Of a stretch of DNA of 30,175 nt, positions 19,997 to 30,175 are shown piece by piece. Each line of letters opens with the position of its first letter. Positions within the stretch are counted from its first letter, which is position 1. Below the pieces are notes generated by a model that saw only the letters and a program-made list of their open reading frames with translations, had not been told where the DNA came from and did no database searches. Location of the stretch: the NCBI GenBank assembly GCA_001642005.1, contig LWCA01000381.1:1-30175 (forward strand), written 5' to 3'. Origin of the DNA: Intoshia linei. Lineage: Eukaryota > Orthonectida > Rhopaluridae. The position numbers and the translations under genes were made by a program.

Positions 19997-20948
19997 TATA
20001 TTAACATTAAATTGGGATTTTGATACAATTCATATACATTTACGTGTAATTGTGTTCTGTTTTACAAAAATGAAATTGTACATTAAATTAATTAGGATGC
20101 ATCCATTAATCGGTATTCTTTAAATTAATTTGAAATTAGCAATAAACATTTCGTTGTTGCCATAAATGTTTGCATTAACTATGGAAATGTTTAAATGTAT
20201 GTTTATTATGTTATAATGTCATCAGTTTCATAATGTACAAATGTATAATATACAAATATGTAAAAAAATTTAAATGTTTACTGGTTATTAATTATAATTG
20301 GTCCATGTATTAATTAAGTAAGTGTAATTATTTCAAAATTATCATTAATTGTTTGATTTTATCACGATCAATTTTAAATGTTGTTTTGAATTTATATTGT
20401 CTCTCTTTTCATTATACCATATGTTGTAATATCCTCATAATTATCAATATTGATTAAACTAATTCTACTTGGCGGAAAATGTACATTATAATTGATATTA
20501 ATCAGTATTTTTGCATTATATTACAGTATCAATATTTGAAACCTAACCGCTGATTTTATCTACAAACAATTCTGGTCCAGCATGATAGAATTGATTAAAA
20601 TTTTCTTACAATGTTTTACACAGATATCAACAATGTTGATTCAAAATGTATAAATAAGTTAATATTAAATAAAAATTGTCTATCACACTGCAGGGGTCAC
20701 ATGATACCTGATCCTTGTTTCGACTATACTAAGTAGACAATTTTTGTCATAGTCTATCACTCATAAGGGTGAATTGGTTGAGTTGCTCTAATTTGATTTT
20801 CGGTAATCTCAAATAAAGTTGACACTGTCAACTTGACAGTGAACTTCACTGAGTGAAGCAATTTTGGTGAAAAAATTAAGTTTATTACATCTCTGCCAAA
20901 GAAAAGTGAATAAATGTTTGTTCATCGTTTAATTTAACAGAAATTCAA
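19997..20948. promoter_or_regulatory. Divergent intergenic region between TAF4 and the S28 peptidase
   Basis: Shared upstream region of two divergent genes. It contains two near-adjacent perfect palindromes, CACTGTCAAcTTGACAGTG (20823-20841) and CTTCACTgAGTGAAG (20844-20858), about 100 bp before the peptidase ATG. A 12-bp inverted pair AAAAATTGTCTA (20671-20682) and its inverse (20734-20745) frames a short 75-bp segment. Function is not known. No TATA box stands out in such AT-rich DNA. Confidence 0.4.
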
Positions 20949-23900
20949 ATGCTATCAAAATTATATTTGATTCAATTTTTTTGTATCGTTTTACTTCAAT
21001 CTAAATTGATATCAAATGATCCTGTGTGGTCGTCAAGTTTTTATACGTCAAAGGTTTAATTTTGTTTTTAAAGTGTATATTCAAAAATATCTAATTGGCC
21101 AAATTCTCTACTATGCCATCTCTGAATTTGGAACTGCAAAGTTCTCAATCTATACGAGTAGAGAAATTAGATTTAAATAGTGTATATTAGAATAGAACAT
21201 TTCTATTCTAAATTGAACAATTCTATTTTTGTAGTTTAATTTTCAAAATATTGCCAGATTAATTTAGTTTTAATGGCCAACTGCGACGAGTTCAATTTCT
21301 GAGAATTCAATTAAAACTTAGATTTTTTAATTTACAATAAAACAGTTTACCATCGATATTATTTGGGAAATTTATTATATTTTATAATTCATTTTCATGT
21401 GTAATTATATTTGTTAACATTTGTAAATTCAAAAATTTGTAAAATATTGCTTGATAAGATGGTAAAAGTTGTTTTTGCTCTGGAAGATGAATTATTTATC
21501 ATCTAATTATATACTAGATCAATGCTTTTCAACCAGGAGGTTGCGAAATTTAACAGGGGGGTCGTGAGAATTTAAAAATTATATGAATACTTTTATTTAT
21601 TTATTTATTTTTTTTTGTTTTAATATATTATTGACAGAAATAATGTTACGGAAATATTTTTATATTATGAAAATTTTTAGGTGGCGAAAATTTTCTATGT
21701 TTATAAGGGGGTTGTGAAAAATTTTATGTCTATCAAAATTTTATATTTTTTGGTAGACGCCTATATAAACCATTGGATTATTTTGAAAATTTTTAATGAT
21801 TAATATATGAATCATTGGATGTGAAACTGTTAATAAATTAACCATCAGAAAATTGCATTAATGTTACGATTTTAACAAATTTATAATTTATTAACTCTTT
21901 TTAGAGATTATTTGTTAAAAAATAATTTAGATTATTTATTTTTTGAAATATAATAGAAAACTCGCCCACCGTTGATAACCCCTGCTTTAAACTAAATCCT
22001 CTAGTATAAAATTTGATGATAAATAATTTTTTAAAAAACTCAAAATAAAACCAAAAAGTATGAAACCGGTAAAAATAATTTAGAATAAAAAATTCAAATA
22101 TTTTAACAAAATACGCTATTTAAAACATTCTGGTCCAAACTACGGACACGGGTCACATGTGATTCATTAAAATAAAAATTTATCATAAAAAATATTTACG
22201 GAACTTTTCTGGCGAGCATGGTTGGGTCTGTTGTGTTCATTACCCACTTGTTTATAACACAGTTTATTAATAATTATAATTAATGAAATACTTATCATTT
22301 TAATTAGTTATCAGTGTTTCCCAGCCTTAGCGATTTAGTTTTGTTGTTGATCAAATTTAAAAAACAGAAAATGAAATTTATTTTTAGAATTTTTATATAA
22401 ATACTAGGTTCACTGATTTGTATTATGTACAAACAGCATCTATCTCTGCCAAGGGTGGATATTTTTTGAAATAGGTTCCAATCAGAAACATTTTCTAGTC
22501 AATGTATTAGTCGATCGCATCAAAAAAGGTTGGCCACCCCTGCTTTAAAAGAGCGGTTCCCAAACTTGTTTCAATTGAAAATTACATAAAAGGGAATTGG
22601 AAAGATTTTCTCATACATTATGTATTGTTAAATTTAAAAATTTTTTAGTTGGACCACAATAATCAAACATCAGATACTTTAAATATTAAAATATTGTATA
22701 CATTACAATATGTTAAACGTACATCCAATTGTATACTATTTTATACTGGAAATGAAGCAAAAATTGAATGGTTTTGGAATAATACAGTAAATTTTAATTC
22801 ATGAACTTATATAAAAAATGAAAAATTGAAGAGTTTTTAAAAAATCAAAATTCTAACACATTTCTTCAAAGGAATGCACAGTATGGGAATTTTCAGGTTC
22901 AAATATTCACTAATTGTGTTTTGGTCGTGAAAATGCACGTTTTTGGAGGTTTCCATTTATGATAATGCTTATGATTTTAAAAATTATCCAAAATATATGT
23001 TTTATAAAATTATAAGACTTTTTTCATTTGTAAACAAAGGGTAATTTGTGGGTTTGACCATAAAGATGTAATTTTCTGAGGTTGAGTTTACGATAATGTT
23101 AATGATTTTAAAACGTGTCCCAGAATTTATGTTTTTTTAATTAAACGGTAACAGACAGACATGCAATTTTATATAAAATCTAATATAAAGGATATATTAT
23201 TAGCAACAAATATTTGTTTGGGCCGAAAAATTACATTGCGTGGTAGTTTACATGGAACACAGATTTTACGGCGATTCAATTCCAGAAAATCCGGTAAAAT
23301 TTCATTGTTAATTATTCATATTTATATGTTAAATTAACTTTGTACAATAGGGCTATTATATTTTTCTAATATAAAAATGACATATATACAAAATGAGCGC
23401 CGCTTAATTTGCTGCAGAATTATATTAATGTTTTTAATTTTTATCTAAAAAAAACCTGCGTCTTGAAGTTTAAATTTTTCATTTTATGATTGCTCAGTTA
23501 GTTTATTGAAAATTTTAATAATCCGTTGTCGTTAATAAATTTAAGAAATACCAATTTTCAATTTATCTGAATTTATAAAACTTTTAAAAATGTCGAATGT
23601 TGAAATGAATTCATCATTTGAAATTTTACAAGAAATTATGAAATATTTTCATATTTTGTGGAATTTAACGGTATAATAATGACCATTGAACCTTGTGAAA
23701 GATAATTTTCGACATTAATGATCAATGACAATGTTAGTAAATGAAGTATTAAAGATGAAAATGTATGTTCAAAAACTATAAACATATTTAATTAATATTT
23801 GTTTGTTAAATTCAATTTAATTTAAATTGGCGTGCATTTATTGTGTCAGTGTTTTTCTTATTGATTTTTCAGTATTGTAGATGGTTTGTCAGTATTTAAA

Positions 23901-26900
23901 TTGGAAGGGCAGTAAAAAAAATTATTTTATCAGTAAAGGGACCTAAAATACTGACAAACCATCTACAATACTGAAAAATTAATGTTTCTACTGACAAATC
24001 AATAAGAAAAATACTGACAATAGACTAACATATGTCGAAAAGTTCGCCCGTGAACTGTGTCTAAAATATACGATTTTTGATTGATTTTTTTTGATGGAAT
24101 AGCCCTATTGTACTACTTTCATGTTTATTAAATTCAAAATTAGAAACGAAACTATCAATACCTACAAATTTATCAAGCAATGAAAGATTATGTCAATTTT
24201 TTGACTGAAATTAAAAATGATGGAATTGAAAATGTTATTATTAAATCAACAGCGAAAATTATAGCTATAGGTGGATCATATGGTGGAATGTTGGCAGCTT
24301 TTTTGAGAGTTTATCACTATTACATTATCGACGCAGCAATTGCAGCGTCAGCACCAGTTTCGTTGATTAATGGTAAAACGATTGATCATGAATTTTATGC
24401 CATTGCTTCTAAATCTTTTGTACATTTTGGTAAACAATCTTGTGCCGATAATATCAAGTCATCTTGGAAATTTATTGATGAATTTTATAAATCTACTGAT
24501 GGTAATTTTGTTTCATTTTCTGAGCGCGACAGTTATTCGGGTTGCGAAAATATTTAAATTATCATACAATCATGGAATTTTAAATTGTCGACCCAATGTA
24601 AAACTCAAATAAATTATTTTAAGCTAACAGGTGCTCTCATACATCGGTTCCAGAATTCTGGTCCGTGAAAATTTTTTTTAAAAATATCATTACTAGTATT
24701 AAGTAATTTAGTTAAAAATATATGTCTGTTTATTTAATAAAGTAAGTGGAGTATAGTTTTAAAAATGCCATATTTTATTACAGTTTTACGAGGGTGATGC
24801 TTTATGATAAAATTTATCGCAAATTTTATTTTCAGAAATTGAGTCATTCAAGGCAAAAACCTCAATTATCCTTTTTTTTAAATTCAAACCAGTCCTAGAA
24901 TTATAAAAAATACTAATCACGATATTAAAATCATCAACATTATGATAAATTGAAATTTCAAAATCTTATACCTTCACGACCAAAACCACAAATTACCCTA
25001 TTTTTGTAAAAATAAAAAAGACCTAGAATTTTATACAACATAAATTGTGGGATATGTTTTAAATTTTTAAACATTATGATAAATTGCAAACCCAAAAAAG
25101 TTCATTTTCGATTCACGATCAAAATCGATATTACCCTTTTTTTAAAAAATGAAAACACCCCTAGAATTTAATTAAAAAAAATACAGATGATAGTCATATC
25201 CTTTTAACACACACAAAAAATTTCAATCTGATCAGTGATTCCTTCGCGGTCAAAAAAGAACTTTAATATTCATTTTTTTTAATTCGAAACTATTTTATTA
25301 ACAAAAATTGTAAAAAAAAATTTGAAATAATTAACTGTCCTAAAATTAAAAAAACAAAACGTCTACACCAGGGGTCTGGAATCTTTTGCATCTCGGGTCC
25401 ACTTTTTTATATAAAAAAATTATACGGGCCCCGTTTTTGAAAATTTACACATAATACATTTTAATTTTAACTGAAGATAAACGGTTCAGTATATTCAACA
25501 AAATAAAATTCAGGGCAATTTGAAAATTTAGTATTAAAATGATTATAATTATAATAAGCCAATTATAGTAGAAAATGTTCAAAACGGTGTTTAAAATTGA
25601 AACTTAAATGATTTACATATTTACTCAAAGGGCCACCAAAATTATTCTGTGGGCTACTAGTTTCCAATAAAGAGATAAGGATGAAAATATTATATATTGA
25701 TTATTTCGGTTTTTAATATTTTTTTTACCTCCAATGTAATTTAGATACAAATCGCGTGGAAATTTACTATTCATAACTATATTTACATTTTACTTTAACG
25801 TTTTAATATTAATTAAAGGACCGCAGCAAATTAAAAAAAGATTCAATCTATGTAATGTTATGAATTTAACGGATTTTACTGCGGCTTTGCAAGACATGTA
25901 CGTTATGATTGCAATGTTGAATTATGATTCTCCTATGACTTATACCTGGAAAGGATACCGAAAGTTCCAGTCGAACCATTATGAACGCCCTGTTGAAAGA
26001 ACTTGCATGTATATGAATACAAATATGACCAGTTCTATTGATTCAAAAAATAATCAAACCATAAATAATGTTGCAGCGACATTTATGGACTATTTCCCAA
26101 CAAATGACGACGGATGTATTGATTTGGTAGATAAAACTACCGTAAATTATGATTCATGGGATTATCAGGTTATTTATACTATGTTTGTTTATTTCACCAT
26201 TATTATTCATATACTCATTTAGGCGTGTACTGAACTTGCTGAACCTATGGCTACACCTGAAGAAAATGTGACTATATTTCCAGATATTAAATTTTCATGG
26301 AATAAAACGATCAGTGACTGTTTTCATAAATACAATGTCATGTATGACCGTGATGTAGTATATGAAAAGTATGGAAAGAAAATTTTCAAAAATACTACAC
26401 ATATTTTGTTTACGTATGATTCATTTTTAAATTATGTGTTCTTACCTGTATCAAGGATGTAAATATTACTATATATTTCAAACAGGTAAATTTGAGTCAT
26501 GAGTCCCAGTGTCGATTTTAATATAAGGTTAAAAATGGATTTGGACCGGGTCAGTTAAGGTGTGATATACCGCATGTCGGTTCGCCTAAATTAATGAAAA
26601 GTATAAATCATCTATTTATGGAATTTGTGAAATTTTTTCTAAATTCTATTGCATATTTTAAATTTACTATCGTAAATCTATATTTTGTATTACCAATTTT
26701 GTAATTTCAAAATTATATCTATAAAAATGATTAATTTTGGTTAAAATGATAATGCAAATAACGAACATCTTGACACCATGATGATAACGACATTTTAAGC
26801 TAACTTGTTTTAACTTGTTCTAAAAAGGGTTGTTGACAAACTTGAAAAATTTTAGAATGGGATTTCTGAAACTTTCTGTGATAGCGGACCGGACAAAAAA

Positions 26901-28315
26901 ATTCACCATGTTCTGATTCAAAATTTGAGCATTTGGGAAGTGGTAATATTTTTTTCAAGTTGGCACTCCCAAAGTTGTAATTTACGTTCAAAAGCTGTAA
27001 CGTGATTATACATTTAATGAATCAATTGATTTTTTCCTTGAAGTTTAACATTCATACAGTTGAAATGACATGTAATATTAACAAGAAATGCCAACTTCTT
27101 CAACCAATTAGAATCTCTAAAATTGGAAGTGTCAAAATTGTTATCTTCAAGGAATATTATCAATTCATTTTGTAAAAGAAATACTCGTTCCAACATTTTA
27201 TCACAACTAAGCCAGCGTACATTGCAAAAATATTAGAAATCTCTATTCGGAGTCCGAATTTCGAACTCCATATCTTGTAAGAATTGCTGAAATTTCCGAT
27301 GATTCAATCCACGCGACAAAATAAAATTTACAGTTTTTATAACAAAAACTATTTCCGGCCGTATGTTGCACATTCCTGTAATAAACTTTCAGATAAATAT
27401 GTTTACATACTTTATCTACATTATACTCTAATGATTAATGTATGTTCATTTAAAGTTTCAATTTCAAATTTACCCTTAAAAATATTTTCAATTTAGAACT
27501 GCGATATACTCATATTTGGGAATTCTAGGGTTTAATAGTACCTGTCCATACTGTATTCACTATACTTAAATACACAAAAATAAATGCTAAGCGTTAAAAG
27601 TAAATGAAATTGTAGAGAAAAACATTTATTTATACATGTTAATTAATCATTTATTAAAATCTTCCCTAGCTGAATTAATTGCTTCCTGGGGAGATATTAC
27701 CAATTCTGGTCGCACTATATATTATAAACAATAATTATCGCATAATAAAAGTATTCGTTAGCCCTTTTATACATTGCTTAAAATTGTAATACATATAATG
27801 AAAAACAAACAATGTAAAGATGTACAATAAATACAATATATATTTTTTTATATTTATTATTATTATATTAAATATAATATACACAGATACGAAAATTTTT
27901 TAGAATTACATGTTTTAGCTTATAAGATTATTGATTTTTTTTGTAATTTGGTTTAGTAATTCGTAATTCTTAAGTTGTGGGTCGATTCTTTTTAATTCAT
28001 AACATTTTTTCGTCAGGATTTGAATATTACAAAAAAAATGTATAAAAAGCTTGAAAAAACGTGAACCACGCATGGTTACTCATATTCATAGATGTATTGA
28101 AATTTAACGGTTAAATAATAAATGTAATTAATATTATTAGAGACGGAAGTCTGGATCCTTGGTCAGCTGGAGCTATAGAAAAATATGAAACTGCAACACA
28201 TTTGATTTCAAAATATGCAGCGCATCATAATGATTTGAGAATAACGAACAACAAAGACACGAAACGTGTTCAAGCCATTGAATTAAAATGGCTTGCTGAA
28301 ATTATTAATAATTAA
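20949..28315 (+). CDS. PRCP: S28 serine carboxypeptidase (lysosomal Pro-X carboxypeptidase / DPP7 type)
   Basis: Lysosomal or secreted peptidase cleaving next to proline. Seven exons sum to 1446 nt (481 aa; human PRCP 496): 20949-21053, 22649-22786, 23204-23293, 24144-24540, 25819-26168, 26223-26413, 28141-28315. A signal peptide (LYLIQFFCIVLL) opens the protein. Then come ILFYTGNEAKIEWFWNNT, VVYMEHRFYGDSIP and the nucleophile motif GGSYGGM (Ser156), followed by AASAPV, FNLC, SWDYQACTE, the acid motif GSLDPW (Asp429) and AAHHND (His452). All three catalytic residues and the family cysteines are in place, so it looks active. N-glycosylation sites include NNT and NKT. Exon 4 ends by splicing at TCGG/GTTGCG; reading on would stop after four codons. 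Introns 1, 2, 3, 4 and 6 are 0.4-1.7 kb and mostly carry repeats; intron 5 is 54 nt. PRCP versus DPP7 cannot be settled. Confidence 0.93.
21519..21985. mobile_element. Degenerate hAT-type MITE in peptidase intron 1
   Basis: The left end CAATGCTTTTCAACCAGGAGG and the inverse of the right end (CAGGGGTTATCAAC) have the form of hAT terminal repeats, with internal 'ggggtcgtgag' and 'gggggttgtgaaaaa' stretches. No matching 8-bp target duplication is visible, so it is old or the boundaries are slightly off. Confidence 0.5.
22415..22648 (+). mobile_element. Repeat fragments in peptidase intron 1
   Basis: 22418-22470 has the family terminal block in inverted orientation (attatgtacaaacagcat, ctctgccaagggtggata). 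22529-22543 (ggttggccacccctg) looks like a hAT right end. 22544-22590 (tttaaaagagcggttccc, then aaacttgtttca) matches the repeat at 28480-28690. Together they form a nest of truncated elements. Confidence 0.5.
22800..23190 (-). mobile_element. Repeat-family copy in peptidase intron 2
   Basis: Inverted body of the 0.8-kb family. Two tandem blocks about 125 bp apart each carry a 'tttg...ggtttgacc/ttggtcgtgaa' segment followed by 'tttatgataatg' or 'tacgataatg' and 'atgattttaaaa'. No termini are intact. Confidence 0.55.
23845..24018. repeat. 174-bp hairpin element in peptidase intron 3
   Basis: The inner arms (cagtattgtagatggtttgt at 23870 and its inverse at about 23955) and outer arms (ttcttattgat at 23854 and its inverse at about 23997) pair almost perfectly. 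The right arm has a 17-18 nt insertion between them. The motif TCAGTA or its inverse TACTGA recurs about eight times. The loop is short. Non-coding. Confidence 0.75.
24630..25345 (+). mobile_element. Repeat-family copy in peptidase intron 4
   Basis: Three tandem monomers of roughly 125-140 bp, each with a pyrimidine-rich 'attaccctttttt' segment (about 24862, 24988 and 25127) and 'aaacattatgataaatt'. They are followed by the 'acacacaaaaaatttcaatc' and 'cggtcaaaaaag' blocks seen at 8740-8790 in the complete element. Confidence 0.6.
25369..25668. mobile_element. Probable hAT-type MITE fragment in peptidase intron 4
   Basis: Starts CAGGGGTCTGGAATCTTTTG, a typical hAT end, preceded by gtctacac. 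The 3' side carries 'gggccaccaaaattattctgtgg' but no clean inverted terminus or matching duplication. Confidence 0.45.
26801..27373 (-). pseudogene. Dead hAT transposase (GTF2IRD2/ZBED5-like) in peptidase intron 6
   Basis: Minus-strand pieces in changing frames read TVNFILSRGLNHRKFQQFL (27373 side), then NVRWLSCDKMLERVFLLQNE, FRDSNWLKKLAFLVNI, MNVKLQGKNQLIH and AFERKLQLWECQLEK. These match in order the C-terminal part of hAT-derived transposases of the GTF2IRD2/ZBED5/FAM200 group (GLNHRQF..., RWLSRG.VL.R, W...LAYL.DI..HLN.LN..LQG, F..KL.LW...). Stops (after EIRTPNRDF and before AFERK) and frame shifts kill it. Only the C-terminal half is visible. It is antisense to the host gene and fully intronic. 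Confidence 0.8.
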
Positions 28316-28363
28316 AATTTTACATAACTTTGTAATATTATTAATCTATAATATAATTAACTA

Positions 28364-29660
28364 GGTTGACTGCACCTCGCTTTGCCGAGGGCACATTTTT
28401 ATTCTACCAAAAAATAGAATTCCTGTTGAAAATCTAACTTAAAAATCCTACTATTCACTTTTAACAATCCTTTAAAGGAGTGGCTCCTAAACTTGTTTCA
28501 GGTGGAACCGTCATAGCACATTACTGTTGTTAACATTTGCGTACAGAATTTTAAAAAAAATGTTATTCCATTTTTTTAATCTATTAGACAGAACGTGTGT
28601 ATAATGTTAAAAATAAAGTAAAAACAGTCCAATCCTAAAAATTGTCATAAATAGCATAAATCCCAGAAAAACTATTTTTTCATTTTCAATTTCGTGATAT
28701 ACATTTAGTACCAATTTAATATAAATATTTAAAAATACTAATTATGTATCAATAATTAACGGAATCTTCACTTTATAAAAATATTTCAGGCGAATTTTAC
28801 CAATATTGCAAAGGATTGTAATAAATATAAAAATGATAATAACAAAGTCGTTTTAGTTTAGTTTCTATTAAATTTTATATAAAATGTTTTGATAATGAGA
28901 ATTTGAAATTTAAAAATTGCGTAGCAATGAAAAAAATTCCCAACGAATGAATTATATAGATTTTCACCCATATTTCTTTTTGAAATTGTAGGATCAATAT
29001 TTACATTTTTATTTTAATTGAAATATTTGATAAATATTGGTTGATAATATATTAAAAATTATTTTTCATTGAGAATGCGTAGATTTATCGGGTTGAACTT
29101 TTGTATTTATATCAACTGGAATAAGCTTTATCAGAATAATATTTTTTTTTTAATTTTCGAACAGTGAATTATTTCACATTTTTTGTTTAAATAATATATT
29201 TTGGCAAAAAAATATAATAGTAAAATACTTTTTTGACCGTGAAGTCGTCACTTATTCACATTTAAATTTTTTGTGTGTGTTAATAGGATACAACTGTACC
29301 ACCTGTAAATTTTTTTAAATTCTAAGACTGTTTTCATAAAAAAAAGGTAATTTGTGGTTTTGGTCCTGAAGATATAATTTTTTTAAATTCAAATTTATTA
29401 TCAAGTTTATGATTTTAAAATTTGTATCAGAGTATATATTTTTTAATTCTCCCACTCGTTTGATTTTCAAAAAAAAGGCTTATTTGTTTTTTTGACCATT
29501 AAGATGTGAGTTTTGGAGGTTAAAATTTATTTTGCCAACACCCCAGAAAAAACTGTAATTGAAATGTGGACTTTATAAAATATCTAAGACTGGTAGCTAT
29601 TGAAATAAAGTAGAACACACACACAAACAAATATTGCGTAGCACATTATATAAGTAAGGA
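28364..29660. mobile_element. Repeat cluster: TIR-family end, associated repeat and inverted body
   Basis: 28364-28450 is a family terminus (ggttgactgcacctcg, then gccgagggcacatttttatt). 28480-28690 is the repeat shared, inverted, with 84-330. 28861-29660 is the family body in inverted orientation, including 'tttttgaccgtgaagtcgtc', 'aaaactgtaattgaaatgtg' and 'gtagctattgaaataaag'. A body of opposite orientation to its terminus suggests two nested or joined copies. Confidence 0.6.
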
Positions 29661-29919
29661 ATATAAAGCTTAAAAAATTAATTTGTAAAAATGAAGCCCA
29701 TTTTACAAAAATGTTAGACGTAATGTCAATTTGTATTTAAATATTTTGACAATTTAGTCTGTTTTTAACAAAACGGCTAATTTCTATTGCTTAAATGGAA
29801 TGTGTTTAATACAAAATGTGTACATTAGGGCTGTTCAAAAAAAATCCATGATTACACCATATACTTCAAGGTGTGTAATAACGTATGTGCCTATTAAAAA
29901 TATTTAATTTTTTAAAAAT

Positions 29920-30150
29920 ATGTGCCCTAAATTAATTTATATCTTCAAAAGTATATTTTTATTTTTAAATATTTCAACGGTAACTAGCGTAACAATTCTA
30001 TTTACATTCATTTATTTATTCGTTTATAAAAGTTTTATAATAATGAATAAGTTAAGTGATTTATCTCGATTGGCAACTGAAATTAATACATTAGAAAGAT
30101 ATGCATTTCTATTTCACACATTAAGTCCGTTAATGATCGAATTGATTTGA
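29920..30150 (+). CDS. Unresolved open frame near window end
   Basis: A 76-codon frame: a hydrophobic first half, then MNKLSDLSRLATEINTLERY and a stop. The internal ATG at 30042 could start a real first exon. A second frame overlaps the end (KSVNDRIDLISDELIFL) and runs off the window, so an intron or frame change is possible. No family recognised; may be spurious. 29661-29919 holds nothing recognisable. Confidence 0.2.
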   Translation: MCPKLIYIFKSIFLFLNISTVTSVTILFTFIYLFVYKSFIIMNKLSDLSRLATEINTLERYAFLFHTLSPLMIELI

Positions 30151-30175
30151 TTTCTGATGAATTGATATTTTTATG

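Noticed and set aside
24370-24612. 80-codon plus-strand frame
   Set aside because: Alternative frame of the catalytic exon of the S28 peptidase.
26247-26462. Separate small gene
   Set aside because: It is exon 6 of the S28 peptidase plus read-through into the next intron.
1-30175. CRISPR array, bacterial operons, phage or an unknown defence system
   Set aside because: The sequence is eukaryotic nuclear DNA with spliceosomal introns; no spaced identical repeats or prokaryotic gene organisation are present.

Overview
This window is nuclear DNA of an AT-rich, intron-bearing eukaryote, most likely a small-genome invertebrate animal. The gene set is metazoan-style: TAF4 with a TAFH domain, a Bet1-type SNARE, OPA3, ribosomal protein eS21, NAXE, NF-YA, a lysosomal S28 carboxypeptidase and a tandem-CWCH2 zinc-finger protein. 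Introns are extremely short, mostly 26-50 nt. The few long introns (about 0.4-1.7 kb) mostly carry recognisable transposon or inverted-repeat sequence. Such short introns recall dicyemids or orthonectids, but the sequence does not fix the lineage. Gene models were built by hand: exons joined at GT..AG sites where frame and family similarity agree.

Layout. 1-450: end of a repeat. 1606-3296 (-): six-finger, double-tCWCH2 protein in 13 exons. 4157-4545 and 5145-5458: two hAT-type MITEs with 8-bp target duplications. 5620-5909 (-): eS21, followed upstream by 6035-7394 (-): OPA3, whose only intron holds a fold-back repeat. 8219-9031: complete 0.8-kb TIR element. 9180-9909 (+): NAXE, 5' end unresolved. 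9993-10815 (+): unknown type I membrane glycoprotein. 11286-13673: repeat-rich, badly assembled zone with two single-N gaps, duplicated contig ends, a tRNA-like TIR element and an isolated last exon of NF-YA (12611-12751). 14454-15057 (+): Bet1/GS15 SNARE, tail-to-tail with TAF4 at 15126-19996 (-), 10 exons, 804 aa. 20949-28315 (+): S28 serine carboxypeptidase (PRCP/DPP7 type), 7 exons, 481 aa, with MITEs, a 174-bp hairpin and a dead GTF2IRD2-like hAT transposase in its introns. 28364-29660: another repeat cluster. 29920-30150: unresolved open frame.

The genes are ordinary housekeeping functions (transcription, vesicle fusion, mitochondria, metabolite repair, lysosomal proteolysis, translation) and do not form a pathway cluster. 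No convincing new system is present. The points most worth checking are the duplicated tCWCH2 protein, the SNARE zero-layer substitution, the eS21 C-terminus, the pol III-box TIR element and the misassembled NF-YA contig.
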